A DNA stretch of 64,000 bases. Origin: Linyphia triangularis. Taxonomy: Eukaryota > Arthropoda > Arachnida > Araneae > Linyphiidae. The stretch is taken from positions 85,106,670-85,170,669 of the forward strand of contig OZ021729.1 in NCBI GenBank assembly GCA_963978545.1. Direction: 5' to 3'. The stretch's first letter is position 1, and each line of letters starts with the position of its first letter. A program made the position numbers and the translations under genes. The notes beneath the pieces were generated by a model that saw nothing but the letters and a program-made list of their open reading frames with translations, was not told where the DNA came from and ran no database searches. Of this stretch, positions 57,635 through 64,000 are shown in pieces.

Positions 57635-60600
57635 TTTTATGAATTAATAATTATTTGTTAAAAAAAAATGTTCAATACAAAAGTTGCATGCTATTTATGT
57701 TTGGTCTTTAATAAACTATCGTTTGAAACAAATATTGCTAAAATATATTAACTATTTAGAATTTATGGCTAAAAAACAAATTTTCTTTTCAACATTAATT
57801 TGTCATTTTTTTGACATCAATTAAATTGCTTACCACTCATTGGAAAATTATGAAGTTTGGTATTTAGACGTTTTTTTTTTTTTTTTTTTGGATTCTAAAT
57901 CTAAATATGGTATAATATTGTGGGATTGCCAATGAAATTTTAAAAATTTGTTTTTGTTTTAATAGGTAAATGACCCCTCATGATAAAAAAAAAAAGTTAT
58001 ATACAATTAATAACGACCTTCCGCGATTTACAACGGTACTTGTCGTTTTAAATTTCATCAATTAGAATACAAGATATAACCATCGTTTGGATTTATTTTT
58101 TGGGGGTACTTTACCTTAAAATATTTGCTTTCAATTCAAAGCCCCCCCCCCCCCTTCTCCCAAACAAAATTATCTTCAAGTACTCGTACATCTGGAGAGG
58201 AGAAGCAGTAGAAATGGTCTGTTCTAAAGTTATCTTAGCAAGTTCTCCCGGGTCAGTTAGATATATACCTCGGGACAGCATTACTTGAGCCTTTTGAGTC
58301 TTTGGTGTAAGCAATTAGTTCCAATTCAAAGTGATAACACAGTGCGTAAACACAACAACTTTTATTTACAACATAAGCGATTTGGCACGACCGCACTCTC
58401 CGATGGTCGAGCCGGGAATGATGACGTAATAAGAAATCAGAACGGCGATCGCAGCGCCGCATGCACAATACTACAAGTCTACGCTAAAGGGTGGATCCTT
58501 CCGCGCAAAGATATAATTCCGGACAAATCACAACTTTTAGAGTAATATTGATAACCTGCGCACATAGTTTTATGTTAAACTTAAATATATTTTGATAACA
58601 AAAAAGAAAATAAGCGCTTTTAAGTTTAAATTTTAACTAATATTTTACTTTTCTAACCACTGATACTGTAAGAGTTTTAAGGAATCGACCGCACATCGTT
58701 CCAATCAGCCAATCAGGGAGTAGCAAAACCGGTTCGCACATCGCTGTAGCGTAATCAGTAAGCTCAAATAAGCCTGTCCCAAAGTATATAGTCGAAGGTT
58801 GAATTGCGTGAATATCCTTACTTGCTCTTGTCGGCACCCTAGGCAGGTTGAGAGCAGCTTTTGACCACAGTGCGTTGATGATGTAACACTTGTTCATTCT
58901 GCCGTACAGGTCTTGGAAGATGAAGCTCTTGTAAGAAGTGTTCCTGAGAAGAAAAAAAATCATCTTTAATTTTATTGAAGGACATCCATATCCTAAAAGT
59001 TTGTGCAATAAAAGTTATATACATTCTAAATGTGCAAAATAAAGATATTGGATAAACAGAGTGGTCATAAAGAAACTTTGCCGATATATTGACCTAAAGC
59101 AGTCGCTCCGTTTAACAAATCGAGATCAGAGTTCAGGTATAATTATTCAGAGGTGTGAGCTCGAGATTCTATGAACGTCAACCAAAATGGCTCTCGCAGT
59201 TACAGGTACAGAAACTCGAAATTTTCGAATGGTAACGCCCATTTTTTCCTGTCGCAAAATGCTCAGCGCATGCGAAAACCACAAAGAACGTTGGAACGGT
59301 AAATGTATCATAAAAAACGGACGCGTTATGCACGTACAAAAGAACGGCGAGCGGCGTTTTTGCGATTGGTGTCTTGCCTCTCTCATGTGCAATTTTCCAC
59401 CGTGAGCAGCCTCGATCATGTTTATATTTACAGAACTGTTAGCTCGTCCGTGTTTTTTTTTTTTTTCATTCACGTTAACGGTTTTCGCACGCGCTGAGCA
59501 TTTTGCGACGGTAAAAATTCAGCGTTGCCATTCAAAAATTTCGAGTTTCTGTACCTATAACCTTAACCGTGAGCACCACTTTGTTGCCGTTCACAGAATC
59601 TCGAGCTTATACCTCTCAATAACTATACCTAAAGTTTCATCTCGATATGTTGAACGGAACGACCGCAAGAGATCCATATATAGGCAAAATTTCTTTATGA
59701 CCACTCTGTATATTTTCTAGTACAAGTACTGGTCTGGTGCCGTCTGTGTTAATTAAGCTGCAGACAGACCTCAGGTTCTTACATAAATAAGATTAAAACT
59801 CCTTAAAGGGTGAAATGTTTAGTAATAAACTCTGCCGAAAGATCGCATAGTGGAACTCCTTTGATGAGTGTGGTTTGAAAAAGCTGTTCAATAAACATAA
59901 CTAAAGTGACAACAAACAAATTTATTAAATACTAGGTTTACTTTACAGAATAAAAGGTTACGTTTAACAATTAATGATCGCTCCTCTTTTACCAATTTTA
60001 AACATTGAATCTACTTTACGAAGTCGATCTTAAATTACCAATCCTATCAAGTTTATATTAAAAACCCAAAATCGGGTACTGTTTACACATGTTCAAACAC
60101 ATTTCATTTAAATAGTCATTTTGGCCAGAACTCAGCTGCCCTCGCTACTTTGTGGTTAGGATTTAATATTAAATTTACTCAAAAGTTAAAGTCAGAAAGC
60201 TGGAAGATTAGCTTAAAATGTGAATAAATGACCACACGGTACCTGGGGCCGTACTCGTCATGGCGTATTCTGCCATCCTCGGGCAAACCTATAATCCAAA
60301 CGGGCCTGCGGCGTTTTCTGATTAACTCCCACACTCAACTTTTAGCAAAAAACCCCGAATGTCTCCTCGGGCTCTCGTGTCCCCCCTTTTTACGTCAAGA
60401 CCAAGGCGGGGTCAAAATTCACCTCCAGCCAGTCCCAGGATCCGTAGGTTCGAATCTCTGGTTTTGAACTATAGCCAATCGTGAACCCTAACATCACTGA
60501 GATCCCGCCTCTGATCCACAAGCGTCAGAGACTGGACTCGGACCTTCTGACGTCAATTCCGTGTACCGCCTAGAAATGTCCGATCCCCTCTTTTTCACAG

Positions 60601-62763
60601 CTGCCAAGCAGCTGGACCCCAATAATTTTGAATCCCAGCTTGCTGTCAAACGTAACGTCAAGTTGGCGCCAGCTTTTGTAAACCTCACCTAAAATTGAAA
60701 AGCCCCCGAGTATTTATGACGTCTGGCTCCTGCTCGATTCTGCCTTCACACGAAATAGTGAATGTAAACCCCCTTTTCAAGATTTCCCGACCCTTCATAC
60801 ACAACTGACCTTTTGACTCCTAACATTCCCTGTAATCCAGGGCTTTTGAAAATAACCCGCCAACATATGTTCCAAAAGTACCTTTCTATCGGCCTGGCCT
60901 TTGTAAAAGGGCTAAATGACTTCTTTGCTTTTTTCTGGACTTTCCAAAATTCCTGATGTTCAGTTCAGCGGACTAACACAAGAGCACAGACGGACAATAC
61001 TGCACCCGAATATATTACACCATCCGAACAACAGATGTCTACAATATATCTTTAACAGCCCGTAGACCTAATGAAATATCCAGACTCACGGCTCAGTGAT
61101 AGAATGCTCGCCTAGCATTTGAGACGTCTCATGATCATGTACTCGGACAAGGCTTTTTAGTTTAACCCTAGTTAATTAAACATTCCTCTTAACTAATTAA
61201 AACTTCCACTTTCCTAACTCTTTCTCACTCACTGAAACGTTAATACTTGCACATTTCTATTTATCTATACACTAGATAAAATACATTAATTCGTTTGAAA
61301 TGAATAAAATATAAAAATATACTTGTTTTGAATTCGTAGTCTATGAATCGAATGATTAGTTATCGAGTGACACTGACTCAAATTTAGCTATTTAAGGTTA
61401 AACCTATTCAATGCAATCAACTTAACCTTTAACTGCTGTGGTTGGGTGGCTTGATAATTTTGGCGCAAGGGCAACACTTCGTCCATCGTGCGCCAAGCAT
61501 ATTAGTGAACATCAGTTTAAAATTTAAGAAACAAAGAATCGGAAAAATTCCTATAAAAGTCAAAGATGAAATATTTTAGAGAATATTCCACAAAAAATGA
61601 CTCGAGATCTGTCCATACATCAATTAAAGGTCGTATTTTCTCAGGTAGAAGTTCAGCCGAAACAGTAATTCACAAATTACAATTACTTTTAGCAACAGCA
61701 ATGGAAATTATTTTAATGTTTGTTCAATAGCAACTAAAAGTGATAGACTGTAAGCACAATTGTCACGAGTAGCTTTCAGATTAGGATCCTGAACAGTTGG
61801 TTGTTTTTCAGATTAGCTGGCGCAACACGAGGGCAATAATGTGCAGAAACATTCGTCATTAGACGAACCAACATACATTTACAAACACCCATGCCTAACA
61901 CGGAACCTCGCGGTCTAGAAGCTAACCACTTTACCGTTTGGTCGGCTACTATACTTTTAGCTGGAGTTCTTGGCCTTATTAATTATTCACGAGAAGATAC
62001 TGTCAGTCTATCAGGAGCATACCTCCCAGCAGTATATAGTCACAGACAATTTATCTTGACCTCACTGAATAACCTACAGTGATGTGCGATCCGGTTTTAC
62101 AACTGGCTGATAGGCTGCGTAATTAAATTTTGATGTGAAGTCCTGAACTGAGAGGAGACAGGGTTAGCCAATAGTGATTCGCCAAGTGAGTGACGTCACG
62201 AAATAGCTCGATCAAAGTCATACGATTCGTTAAAACTCTTATAGTAACCGTGATCAGAAAAGTAAAGTATCGAGTAAAATTAAATTTTAAAAGCGCTTTT
62301 TTATTTTTTTATTTTTATCAACATATATTTGAGTTTAATACAAAACTATGTGCGCAAGTTATCAAGTTATCTATATTAGTTGCGATTTGATCGGAACTAC
62401 ATCTTGACGCGGAAGAATACATCCTACAGCGCATTCAACGAGGTCAGGATAGGTTGTCTTGGACTAGAATACGACTCGTCGATTTAGAGAAGGGGGGGGG
62501 GGGGATACGTGCAGGAAATTGGCCTTCAAAAGGGCTGCAGTAATGTAAACGTCTTTCTTGTGGAATTCCATGTGAAAAGTGGGGCATGTCTTAATAATTG
62601 AGGACACAAAAGCAGAAGAGAAAACCTACTTGCAGTAGTCGAAAGTGATGTTGACCGCATAGAATTCGCAGGATGACACCAAAGGGAAGACGTCATGTCC
62701 AACCTCCTCTATCTCCTCTTGGGTGGCGGCCATCTCGTCGGTCCGGGCAACCTTTTTCGGAAA
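26385..62763 (-). CDS. DEG/ENaC amiloride-sensitive sodium channel (10 exons, N-terminus missing)
   Basis: Ten exons on the minus strand, all GT-AG and phase-consistent, join to 378 residues plus stop: Cys-rich extracellular domain, TM2 and cytoplasmic tail. Diagnostic blocks are LTVDLEPEEYFAMG, LLPRPYQTNCTDY, the Cys series from EMCIEECILNQ to CFVKCSPACH, and SIELFSFLGGFVGIWLGVSL, where GVS is the G-x-S selectivity filter of this family. Six N-glycosylation sequons (NIT, NTS, NCT, NQT, NFT, NRT) fit an extracellular loop. The family forms trimeric Na+ channels in the plasma membrane, gated by peptides, acid or force; the ligand here is unknown. TM1 and the N-terminus must lie beyond 64000. 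The about 36-kb span is mostly TE-filled intron. Wording is closest to what I know of arachnid members, but no search was possible. Confidence 0.92.
26809..27046. mobile_element. Palindromic MITE family C, copy 3
   Basis: tatactaaactttcaacttg to agttggagtttagtata, full length; first element inside the last channel intron. Confidence 0.9.
27047..27085. repeat. Duplicated left tip of MITE E between two MITE C copies
   Basis: gtaaggatcattccctttac...gttacaatcttc matches 27329-27367 almost base for base, so MITE C copy 4 is bracketed by about 39 bp of the same sequence. Confidence 0.75.
27086..27328. mobile_element. Palindromic MITE family C, copy 4
   Basis: Full length, centre inverted relative to copy 3 which is only 40 bp away. 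Confidence 0.9.
27330..27714. mobile_element. Palindromic MITE family E, copy 2
   Basis: Left taaggatcattccctatact and right, reversed, taaggatccttccctatact; arms share caatcttctagcccagtgca. About 385 bp, no SINE inside. Confidence 0.85.
28027..28062. repeat. 14-bp perfect inverted repeat
   Basis: gggtcaagtatccc, 8-base spacer, gggatacttgaccc; same motif as the ends of element X. Confidence 0.95.
29231..29369 (+). other. Possible coding remnant ending in a stop
   Basis: Open frame TYSSDEEAIAKLGPRKVSLR... to DTKQ-stop at 29369, with an acceptor-like ag before ttccgatg. Charged, protein-like composition unlike its surroundings, inside the large hAT-like element. Not recognised; may be a captured or transposon-encoded fragment. 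Confidence 0.25.
29600..30035. repeat. Direct repeat within the 6.9-kb element, copy 1
   Basis: Matches 33765-34210 (tacacactgatattyg, tttatgcaattatcaa, aaagtgagttc, aatcatagccaaacacgttttt). The minus strand of this copy has short open frames (FGYDPEYFEKKLKSAWNSLY) that are broken in the other copy. Confidence 0.75.
30665..32609 (+). mobile_element. Non-autonomous Helitron with internal tandem repeats
   Basis: 5' end TCTCTATATATATAAGGC after an A; 3' end gtagcgcagcacgggtattcagCTAG in two parts (cgcagcacgggtattcag then CTAG), followed by T at 32610. TC start, CTRR end, terminal GC-rich stem and an A/T target are Helitron hallmarks. No Rep-helicase; the middle is the 148-bp array. Confidence 0.88.
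30737..32225 (+). repeat. 148-bp tandem array, about 10 copies
   Basis: Copies start cacatagtcacaactctgaa at 30741, 30889 and 31037, exactly 148 apart; each has gatctcgattaacccacttt, aaggggtcgaaaaggggtta and aacgttccaaacgagggaca. First copies nearly identical, later ones progressively diverged. Confidence 0.95.
33765..34210. repeat. Direct repeat within the 6.9-kb element, copy 2
   Basis: See 29600-30035; more A/T-rich and with expanded T-runs. Confidence 0.72.
34220..34600 (+). repeat. Interspersed repeat family R, copy 2
   Basis: Shares tatgtttacatagggcaatg-type start, tggtcagcatagctcctaaa, attcaaatttggtgtgcggg and gcgtaaaaagttgaaaaatg with the copies at 2840 (inverse) and 44990. Confidence 0.8.
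35915..36330. repeat. Inverted-pair repeat G, left member
   Basis: Matches 37725-38190 in reverse complement: caacgaatatatttgagcag, aagtcacgtgaccaaaaacg, cttttagactggttcatcat, tttcccgccaaatcc, gttcctcatt. Ends gaggaactt / aaagttcctc are themselves inverted, so it is probably a MITE. Confidence 0.85.
36644..36719 (-). CDS. Channel exon i, pre-TM2
   Basis: Acceptor tgaactgcag, donor gtaagc; 76 bp. NRTVKLLFLFKRTQVNIYRY then RAKYE, the final palm strand leading into TM2. It follows exon h after a gap of only 80 bp. Confidence 0.88.
36800..36834 (-). CDS. Channel exon h (35 bp)
   Basis: Acceptor cttttccag, donor gtatgt; 35 bp, phase 0 in, two bases out. Encodes ELEEAVSGEQN and the first two bases of a Trp codon. 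The frame is exactly the one needed between exons g and i. Confidence 0.8.
36998..37182 (-). mobile_element. SINE, copy 5
   Basis: Duplication aatgggcaatg at 36987-36997 and 37183-37193. Lies in the channel intron between exons g and h. Confidence 0.95.
37725..38190. repeat. Inverted-pair repeat G, right member
   Basis: Reverse-complement copy of 35915-36330 with a longer T-run (38000) in place of the A-run. Preceded at 37670-37720 by a short repeat-R fragment (gcattaacacagcgattttg). Confidence 0.85.
38489..38534 (-). CDS. Channel exon g (46 bp)
   Basis: Acceptor atttcatag, donor gtaagt; 46 bp, one base in. Encodes DRNFAYTVKEEDLMT, the C-x-P-x-C-x4-Y-x-V continuation usual in this family. 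Confidence 0.85.
38690..39050. repeat. Foldback unit with IDKQLDRLL-coding arms
   Basis: Left cccatcgatatagataaaca and right, reversed, gccatcgatataggtaaaca form arms; the centre contains the 3550-type repeat. Related to 19108-19215. Confidence 0.6.
39110..40150. other. Channel intron, nothing recognised
   Basis: AT-rich; no repeat ends or coding features seen. Confidence 0.4.
40154..40220 (-). CDS. Channel exon f, Cys-rich microexon
   Basis: Acceptor gtaatttcag, donor gtaagt; 67 bp, two bases in and two out. TDFCTNSVNFTHCFVKCSPA then C gives the second half of the Cys series ending C-x-P-x-C. Found by the phase gap between exons e and g. Confidence 0.88.
40221..41850. other. Channel intron, mostly unassigned
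   Basis: (CA)n-type stretch at 40264-40290. A lone tacagggtatcccataaaag at 40537 looks like one end of a Tc1/mariner element, but no partner end was found. Confidence 0.4.
41857..42039 (+). mobile_element. SINE, copy 6
   Basis: Near full length with 3 extra bases in ctgaaggcggcgcc; tail caaccaaccaa. No clear duplication. Confidence 0.92.
42658..43736. mobile_element. hAT-like element H2, interrupted by a SINE
   Basis: Same family as H1: cagtgggacataaaatcag[SINE]ctcggtgattttag, TAATTAA-rich core, ccggtcctgtgattgcatcg and gacaaccctatggtcag near the right end. Two copies of cggacaattcccagctagtt at 43370 and 43563 mark an internal duplication. Confidence 0.75.
42677..42862 (-). mobile_element. 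SINE, copy 7
   Basis: Perfect duplication ggacataaaatcag at 42663-42676 and 42863-42876, within H2. B-box again ggttccgag. Confidence 0.96.
44267..46080. mobile_element. Foldback element family F, copy 3, with duplicated modules
   Basis: Each arm has two tandem modules of about 130-150 bp (cctcatcgaacatcactctg, cgagtaagaatcacttggtc, tctgccgaaccgcat, tgtccggcagaccaatccg), left 44267-44580 and right 45810-46078 inverted. Same outer gagaggcga ends as copies 1 and 2. The middle carries repeat R. Confidence 0.82.
44990..45440 (+). repeat. Interspersed repeat family R, copy 3
   Basis: cttttca-like start, tacccatatgtatatatacg, an A27 run, gtcagcatgactcccgaaca, gcgtaaaaagttgaaaaatg. Lies inside foldback copy 3. 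Confidence 0.82.
46205..46740. repeat. TAATTAA-rich array, about 33-bp period
   Basis: attaattacttaattattaa followed by aactaattattta repeats several times from 46330 to 46680, decaying at both edges. Core of H3. Confidence 0.8.
46874..46977 (-). mobile_element. SINE, copy 8, truncated of its tRNA head
   Basis: Only the 3' 104 bp remain, yet a perfect duplication attctgattttga flanks it (46861-46873, 46978-46990), so it arrived truncated. Confidence 0.94.
47058..47242 (-). mobile_element. SINE, copy 9
   Basis: Duplication gaatgtcttttg at 47046-47057 and 47243-47254. Has 4 extra bases (caaacaaaacaccc) in the body. Confidence 0.95.
47310..48430. other. Channel intron, nothing recognised
   Basis: AT-rich with A/T homopolymers; no repeat or coding signal found. 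Confidence 0.4.
48433..48532 (-). CDS. Channel exon e, Cys-rich
   Basis: Acceptor taatttcag, donor gtataa; 100 bp, phase 0 in, one base out. MCIEECILNQTMDNCKCVLT then NNLYPHNFKFCGR carries five Cys in the C-x3-C, C-x-C and CG arrangement of the thumb region. Confidence 0.92.
48764..49443. mobile_element. piggyBac-like MITE, interrupted by a SINE dimer
   Basis: Arms cattcgctgcggatcacgta and, reversed, cattcgctgtcgatcacgta; TTAA at 49444-49447 on the right, degenerate tcaa on the left. Arms continue through tgatcggactgca and ttaccgttctttgctggaat. Confidence 0.8.
48944..49248 (-). mobile_element. SINE, copy 10, dimeric
   Basis: Two units head to tail: a full one (49071-49248) and one lacking the tRNA part (48944-49070), joined at cacggg|tttggttg. 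A single duplication ctggaagcttgt encloses both (48932-48943, 49249-49260). Confidence 0.93.
49454..50181 (+). mobile_element. Solo LTR (Gypsy-like), copy 2
   Basis: TGTTACGAATTTTTG to CCAATGCAACA, duplication ATAC at 49450-49453 and 50182-50185; 728 bp. Possible TATA box in cctgtataagacc at 49851-49863. About 100 bp longer than the other LTR because of a gcgagttttac / ggcgagatagagcc expansion. Confidence 0.92.
50190..52000. other. Channel intron, mixed unassigned sequence
   Basis: G-run at 50390-50405, C-runs at 51267 and 51831. A moderately GC-rich patch at 50640-50830 (ggaggtcactttcttggaag, cggggcctatcccggtgtct) resembles retroelement sequence but could not be identified. cttgccagatttctgaaatg at 51785 may be the end of another MITE. 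Confidence 0.35.
52017..52195 (+). mobile_element. SINE, copy 11
   Basis: Head changed to gacgacaaaatggtatagtg. Duplication cttacgtgttaat / cttacgagttaat, one mismatch. Confidence 0.93.
52307..52478 (-). mobile_element. SINE, copy 12, with canonical B-box
   Basis: In SINE orientation reads gcgggttcgagtcccgtg, without the extra C seen in other copies, and lacks the ttaggcatggg segment. Duplication gactttttttag at 52295-52306 and 52479-52490. Confidence 0.95.
52900..53074 (-). mobile_element. SINE, copy 13
   Basis: Near full length; duplication acttcaaacaagtg / tcttcagacaagtg with two differences, so probably older. Confidence 0.94.
53416..53514 (-). CDS. Channel exon d
   Basis: Acceptor tcatttag, donor gtgtgt; 99 bp, phase 0 both ends. 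Encodes DIKNLLPRPYQTNCTDYIEA then WKSRGLNGPLSKE: the palm-domain L-P-x-P-Y followed by TNCTDY and the G-P-x-S-x-E that leads into the Cys series. Confidence 0.92.
53530..54375. other. Channel intron, nothing recognised
   Basis: Contains a small GC-rich palindrome (cgcgcgac...gtcgcgcg) near 53819-53838 and otherwise no features I can name. Confidence 0.4.
54380..55100. mobile_element. TTAA-flanked element with GGGGGTCCGGTACCG ends
   Basis: gggggtccggtaccgaaa at left and tttcggtactggaccccc at right, bounded by TTAA (54376-54379, 55101-55104). 721 bp, A/T-rich interior without open frames; piggyBac or Kolobok type by target site. Confidence 0.85.
55527..55687 (-). CDS. Channel exon c
   Basis: Donor gtaaga; the acceptor chosen is ctaacaag before 55687, giving SLQLTVDLEPEEYFAMGRPV and onward to YTIQLRE. 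A stronger-looking acceptor (tttgcag before 55679) would break the phase with exon b, so the upstream site is preferred. The L-x-L-D-x-E-x-x-E-Y block is a family hallmark. Confidence 0.86.
55955..57300 (-). pseudogene. Degenerate Tc1-like transposase, split by a SINE
   Basis: Minus-strand translation in shifting frames gives SADLHGCSAQRKNF, INKPDTYWNNVFFEDKK, DSESVLVYGCLSA, then beyond the SINE DNDPSTYHS, ESIGGQIKKTRH and relatives of the Tc1 catalytic region and C-terminus. Many stops and frameshifts. A TIR-like gcgctcaaaataagtgcctc lies at 55961; the opposite end was not found. Confidence 0.78.
56628..56808 (+). mobile_element. SINE, copy 14, inside the Tc1-like relic
   Basis: Duplication taatgctgata / taatgccgata (56617-56627, 56809-56819). 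The transposase reading resumes after it. Confidence 0.94.
57597..57631. repeat. Poly-A tract, 35 bases
   Basis: Unbroken A-run preceded by (TA)n. Confidence 0.97.
57640..58300. other. Channel intron, nothing recognised
   Basis: AT-rich with T- and C-runs (58141-58154). Confidence 0.4.
58484..58760. repeat. Repeat K, left member of an inverted pair
   Basis: ggatccttccgcgcaaagat, acctgcgcacatagttttat, ataagcgcttttaag, actgtaagagttttaaggaatcg and agcaaaaccggttcgcacat recur inverted at 62083-62440. Confidence 0.82.
58822..58943 (-). CDS. Channel exon b
   Basis: Acceptor cttctcag, donor gtaagg; 122 bp, one base in and one out. Contains NTSYKSFIFQDLYGRMNKCY then IINALWSKAALNLPRVPTRA, equivalent to the region before the palm strand in DEG/ENaC proteins. 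Confidence 0.86.
59057..59708. mobile_element. MITE with CAGAGTGGTCATAAAGAAA ends
   Basis: cagagtggtcataaagaaac at left and tttctttatgaccactctg at right; arms continue through cgagattctatgaacgtcaa-like and tacagaaactcgaaattttc blocks. About 650 bp, richer in CG than its surroundings; probably Tc1/mariner-derived. Confidence 0.85.
60200..60960. other. Locally GC-rich block of unknown origin
   Basis: Clearly less AT-rich than the rest (acctggggccgtactcgtca, gggctctcgtgtccccc, ctggactcggaccttctgac). Contains ggttcgaatc (60449-60458), a perfect T-arm/B-box match. No long open frame. Could be a retroelement piece or a SINE-related unit. Confidence 0.35.
61082..61140 (+). other. tRNA-Gly-like sequence (SINE or pseudo-tRNA fragment)
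   Basis: cggctcagtgatagaatgct then cgcctagcat closely follows the D-arm and anticodon arm of tRNA-Gly (gttcagtggtagaatgctcg in animals). The T-arm/B-box is not recognisable, so it is not a working tRNA gene. Confidence 0.5.
61797..61946 (-). mobile_element. SINE, copy 15, with internal deletions
   Basis: About 150 bp; the B-box region is lost (taacacggaacctcgcggtc) along with part of the tail unit. No duplication seen. Confidence 0.9.
62083..62440. repeat. Repeat K, right member of an inverted pair
   Basis: Reverse complement of 58484-58760: gatgtgcgatccggttttac, cgttaaaactcttatagtaa, aagcgctttttta, actatgtgcgcaagttatca. Confidence 0.82.
62630..62763 (-). CDS. Channel exon a (first visible)
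   Basis: Minus-strand acceptor gtttacag, donor gtaggt; 134 bp, phase 0 in, two bases out. Encodes FPKKVARTDEMAATQEEIEE followed by VGHDVFPLVSSCEFYAVNIT and FDYC, the first Cys residues of the extracellular finger region. Confidence 0.85.
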
Positions 62764-62913
62764 CTGTAAACACGCACTCGAAATTAACTAGTCATTATCA
62801 AAGGGATGCATATGTCACTCAAAATAAACTGTAAACACTAAATGGGCCAGATCAGTCGTCGACTTGGAATCTTAATTTTGGAATTTAAGATTATTTGGAA
62901 TTTTAAAATTATG

Positions 62914-63086
62914 GTTGGTTGTTTTCAGATTATCTGGTTCCGTCAGCAACACGAGGGCTATAATGCGCCGACACATTCGTCATTTGACAAGCCAACATAC
63001 ATTTACAAACACCCAAGCCGGGACTCGGAACCCGCAACCTCGCGGTCTAGAAGCTAGCACGCTAACCACTATACCGTTTGGTCGGC
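62914..63086 (-). mobile_element. SINE, copy 16
   Basis: Duplication tttaaaattatg at 62902-62913 and 63087-63098. Lacks a few bases around ccaagccgggac. Confidence 0.95.
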
Positions 63087-63098
63087 TTTAAAATTATG

Positions 63099-63690
63099 AT
63101 ACGCCAACCTTTGGTTAGGTACACTTTTCAGAATAACTATACAATAAATTTACATAAAACTTTTTCCAAATGCAAATAAACTCTATTTCAAACAGTCTAC
63201 CTATTTTTTTTTTTTTTTTTACATAATACACCTTAAAAATTATATTCAAAGAAATAATATATTTTGCGTATACAAAAATTGTCATTTATCACAACATAAA
63301 ATATCACATAAAATATTTATTTTTCCTAATTTAAGAAACATTTTCGCTTCACTAAAGAGATCTTGTGTGTTTTAATTATATCATAGAAAAAAAAATTAGA
63401 TTAAAATATTCAAATAGAATTTGAAAAAAGTGCACTTAACCAAAAGTTGCCATTAAATAATTTTAAAATTCTAAGTTTCAAATATAGGCTTATTACGTAA
63501 AGTAGATATAAAATAAAAATTAGAAGTGTAATATTCATAACAAATATTTTATTATTCACAATCAAAAATCAAAATCAAATATCAAAAATTTAATTAAAAA
63601 TATGGCATTTTAAATAATTCAGGGGACTTTTTAAATTGAATAAATATACGACTGATTTAGTTGTCCAGGATTCTTGTCTTCCCTAAAGAA
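63099..63690. other. Channel intron, AT-rich, nothing recognised
   Basis: Strongly AT-rich; no exon for the missing channel N-terminus was found here. Confidence 0.4.
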
Positions 63691-63708
63691 ATTTTACCAT
63701 TTCTATAA

Positions 63709-63784
63709 CTCTTTGAATACTATCCCAACTGGTTCAGAACATTTAACCCTTTGAATACTATCCCAACTGGTTCAGAACATTTAA
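63709..63784. repeat. 37-bp unit repeated twice
   Basis: ctttgaatactatcccaact plus ggttcagaacatttaa, two identical copies; abuts the left TTAA of the next element. Confidence 0.95.
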
Positions 63785-64000
63785 CACTTTGAACTCGAGG
63801 CCTTTTTCAAGCGGAGGGACCAGCAACTCAAGACGTTTCGCGACATTTTTGGTTCAATCTGCGGTTACGGATCTGCTTCATTGAACCTAAGCACAGTCAT
63901 TGGGCTTGCATCGAATTTCCGCATCAAACCTAGTGGTCCTCTCGAGATGCGGCATCCAATCATGTAGCTCCAGAGAGGCGCCGTTCGAGCGCAAATGGTT
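63785..64000. mobile_element. TTAA-flanked MITE family T, copy 2, cut by the window end
   Basis: Starts cactttgaactcgaggcc after TTAA (63781-63784); body caaactcaagacg-like, cgaatttccgcatcaaacct and ggtcctctcgaga match 8044-8239. Ends gagcgcaaatggtt at the window edge. Confidence 0.78.

Noticed and set aside
10242..63057. Recurrent peptide HEGYNAPKHSSLDKPTYIYK
   Set aside because: Translation of the SINE body; appears in every reverse copy and is not a gene.

Overview
The window looks like a gene-poor, AT-rich stretch of an arthropod nuclear genome, probably a chelicerate such as a spider or scorpion. That placement is inferred from the style of the channel gene, the DD41D/DUF4817 transposon and the kept adipolin-type gene; nothing in the sequence proves it. 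No bacterial, organellar or viral gene was recognised.

Two spliced protein-coding genes converge. On the + strand, seven exons (463-609, 6830-6941, 7952-7992, 8337-8519, 9893-10101, 16036-16111, 17899-17997) join with matching phases into 288 residues of a secreted collagen-stub/C1q protein of the adipolin (C1QTNF12)/erythroferrone type; its N-terminus lies left of the window. On the - strand, ten exons between 62763 and 26385 join into 378 residues of a DEG/ENaC (amiloride-sensitive, pickpocket-like) sodium channel, covering most of the extracellular domain, TM2 and a Ser-rich tail; TM1 lies right of the window. The two genes face each other across 18-26.4 kb. Nothing suggests that their products work together.

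Most of the rest is transposable-element (TE) debris in introns and in the intergenic gap. It includes sixteen loci of one tRNA-derived SINE (many with 10-14 bp target-site duplications); two solo LTRs with 4-bp duplications; a non-autonomous Helitron filled with 148-bp tandem repeats, plus a disrupted relative; several hAT-like elements with 8-bp duplications; a 1.7-kb DD41D mariner-like element with a dead transposase; a Tc1-like relic; TTAA-flanked elements; and several palindromic MITE and foldback families. Many are nested three or four deep, as at 3.65-5.57 kb, 27.8-35.6 kb and 43.9-47.3 kb, so relative insertion ages can be read.

Two minisatellites (56-bp units at 1.74-2.52 kb and 24-bp units at 6.14-6.76 kb) sit in the first visible adipolin intron. 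Two pairs of inverted repeats flank internal channel exons, an arrangement that can favour back-splicing. All calls come from reading the sequence; no search, alignment or folding software was run.
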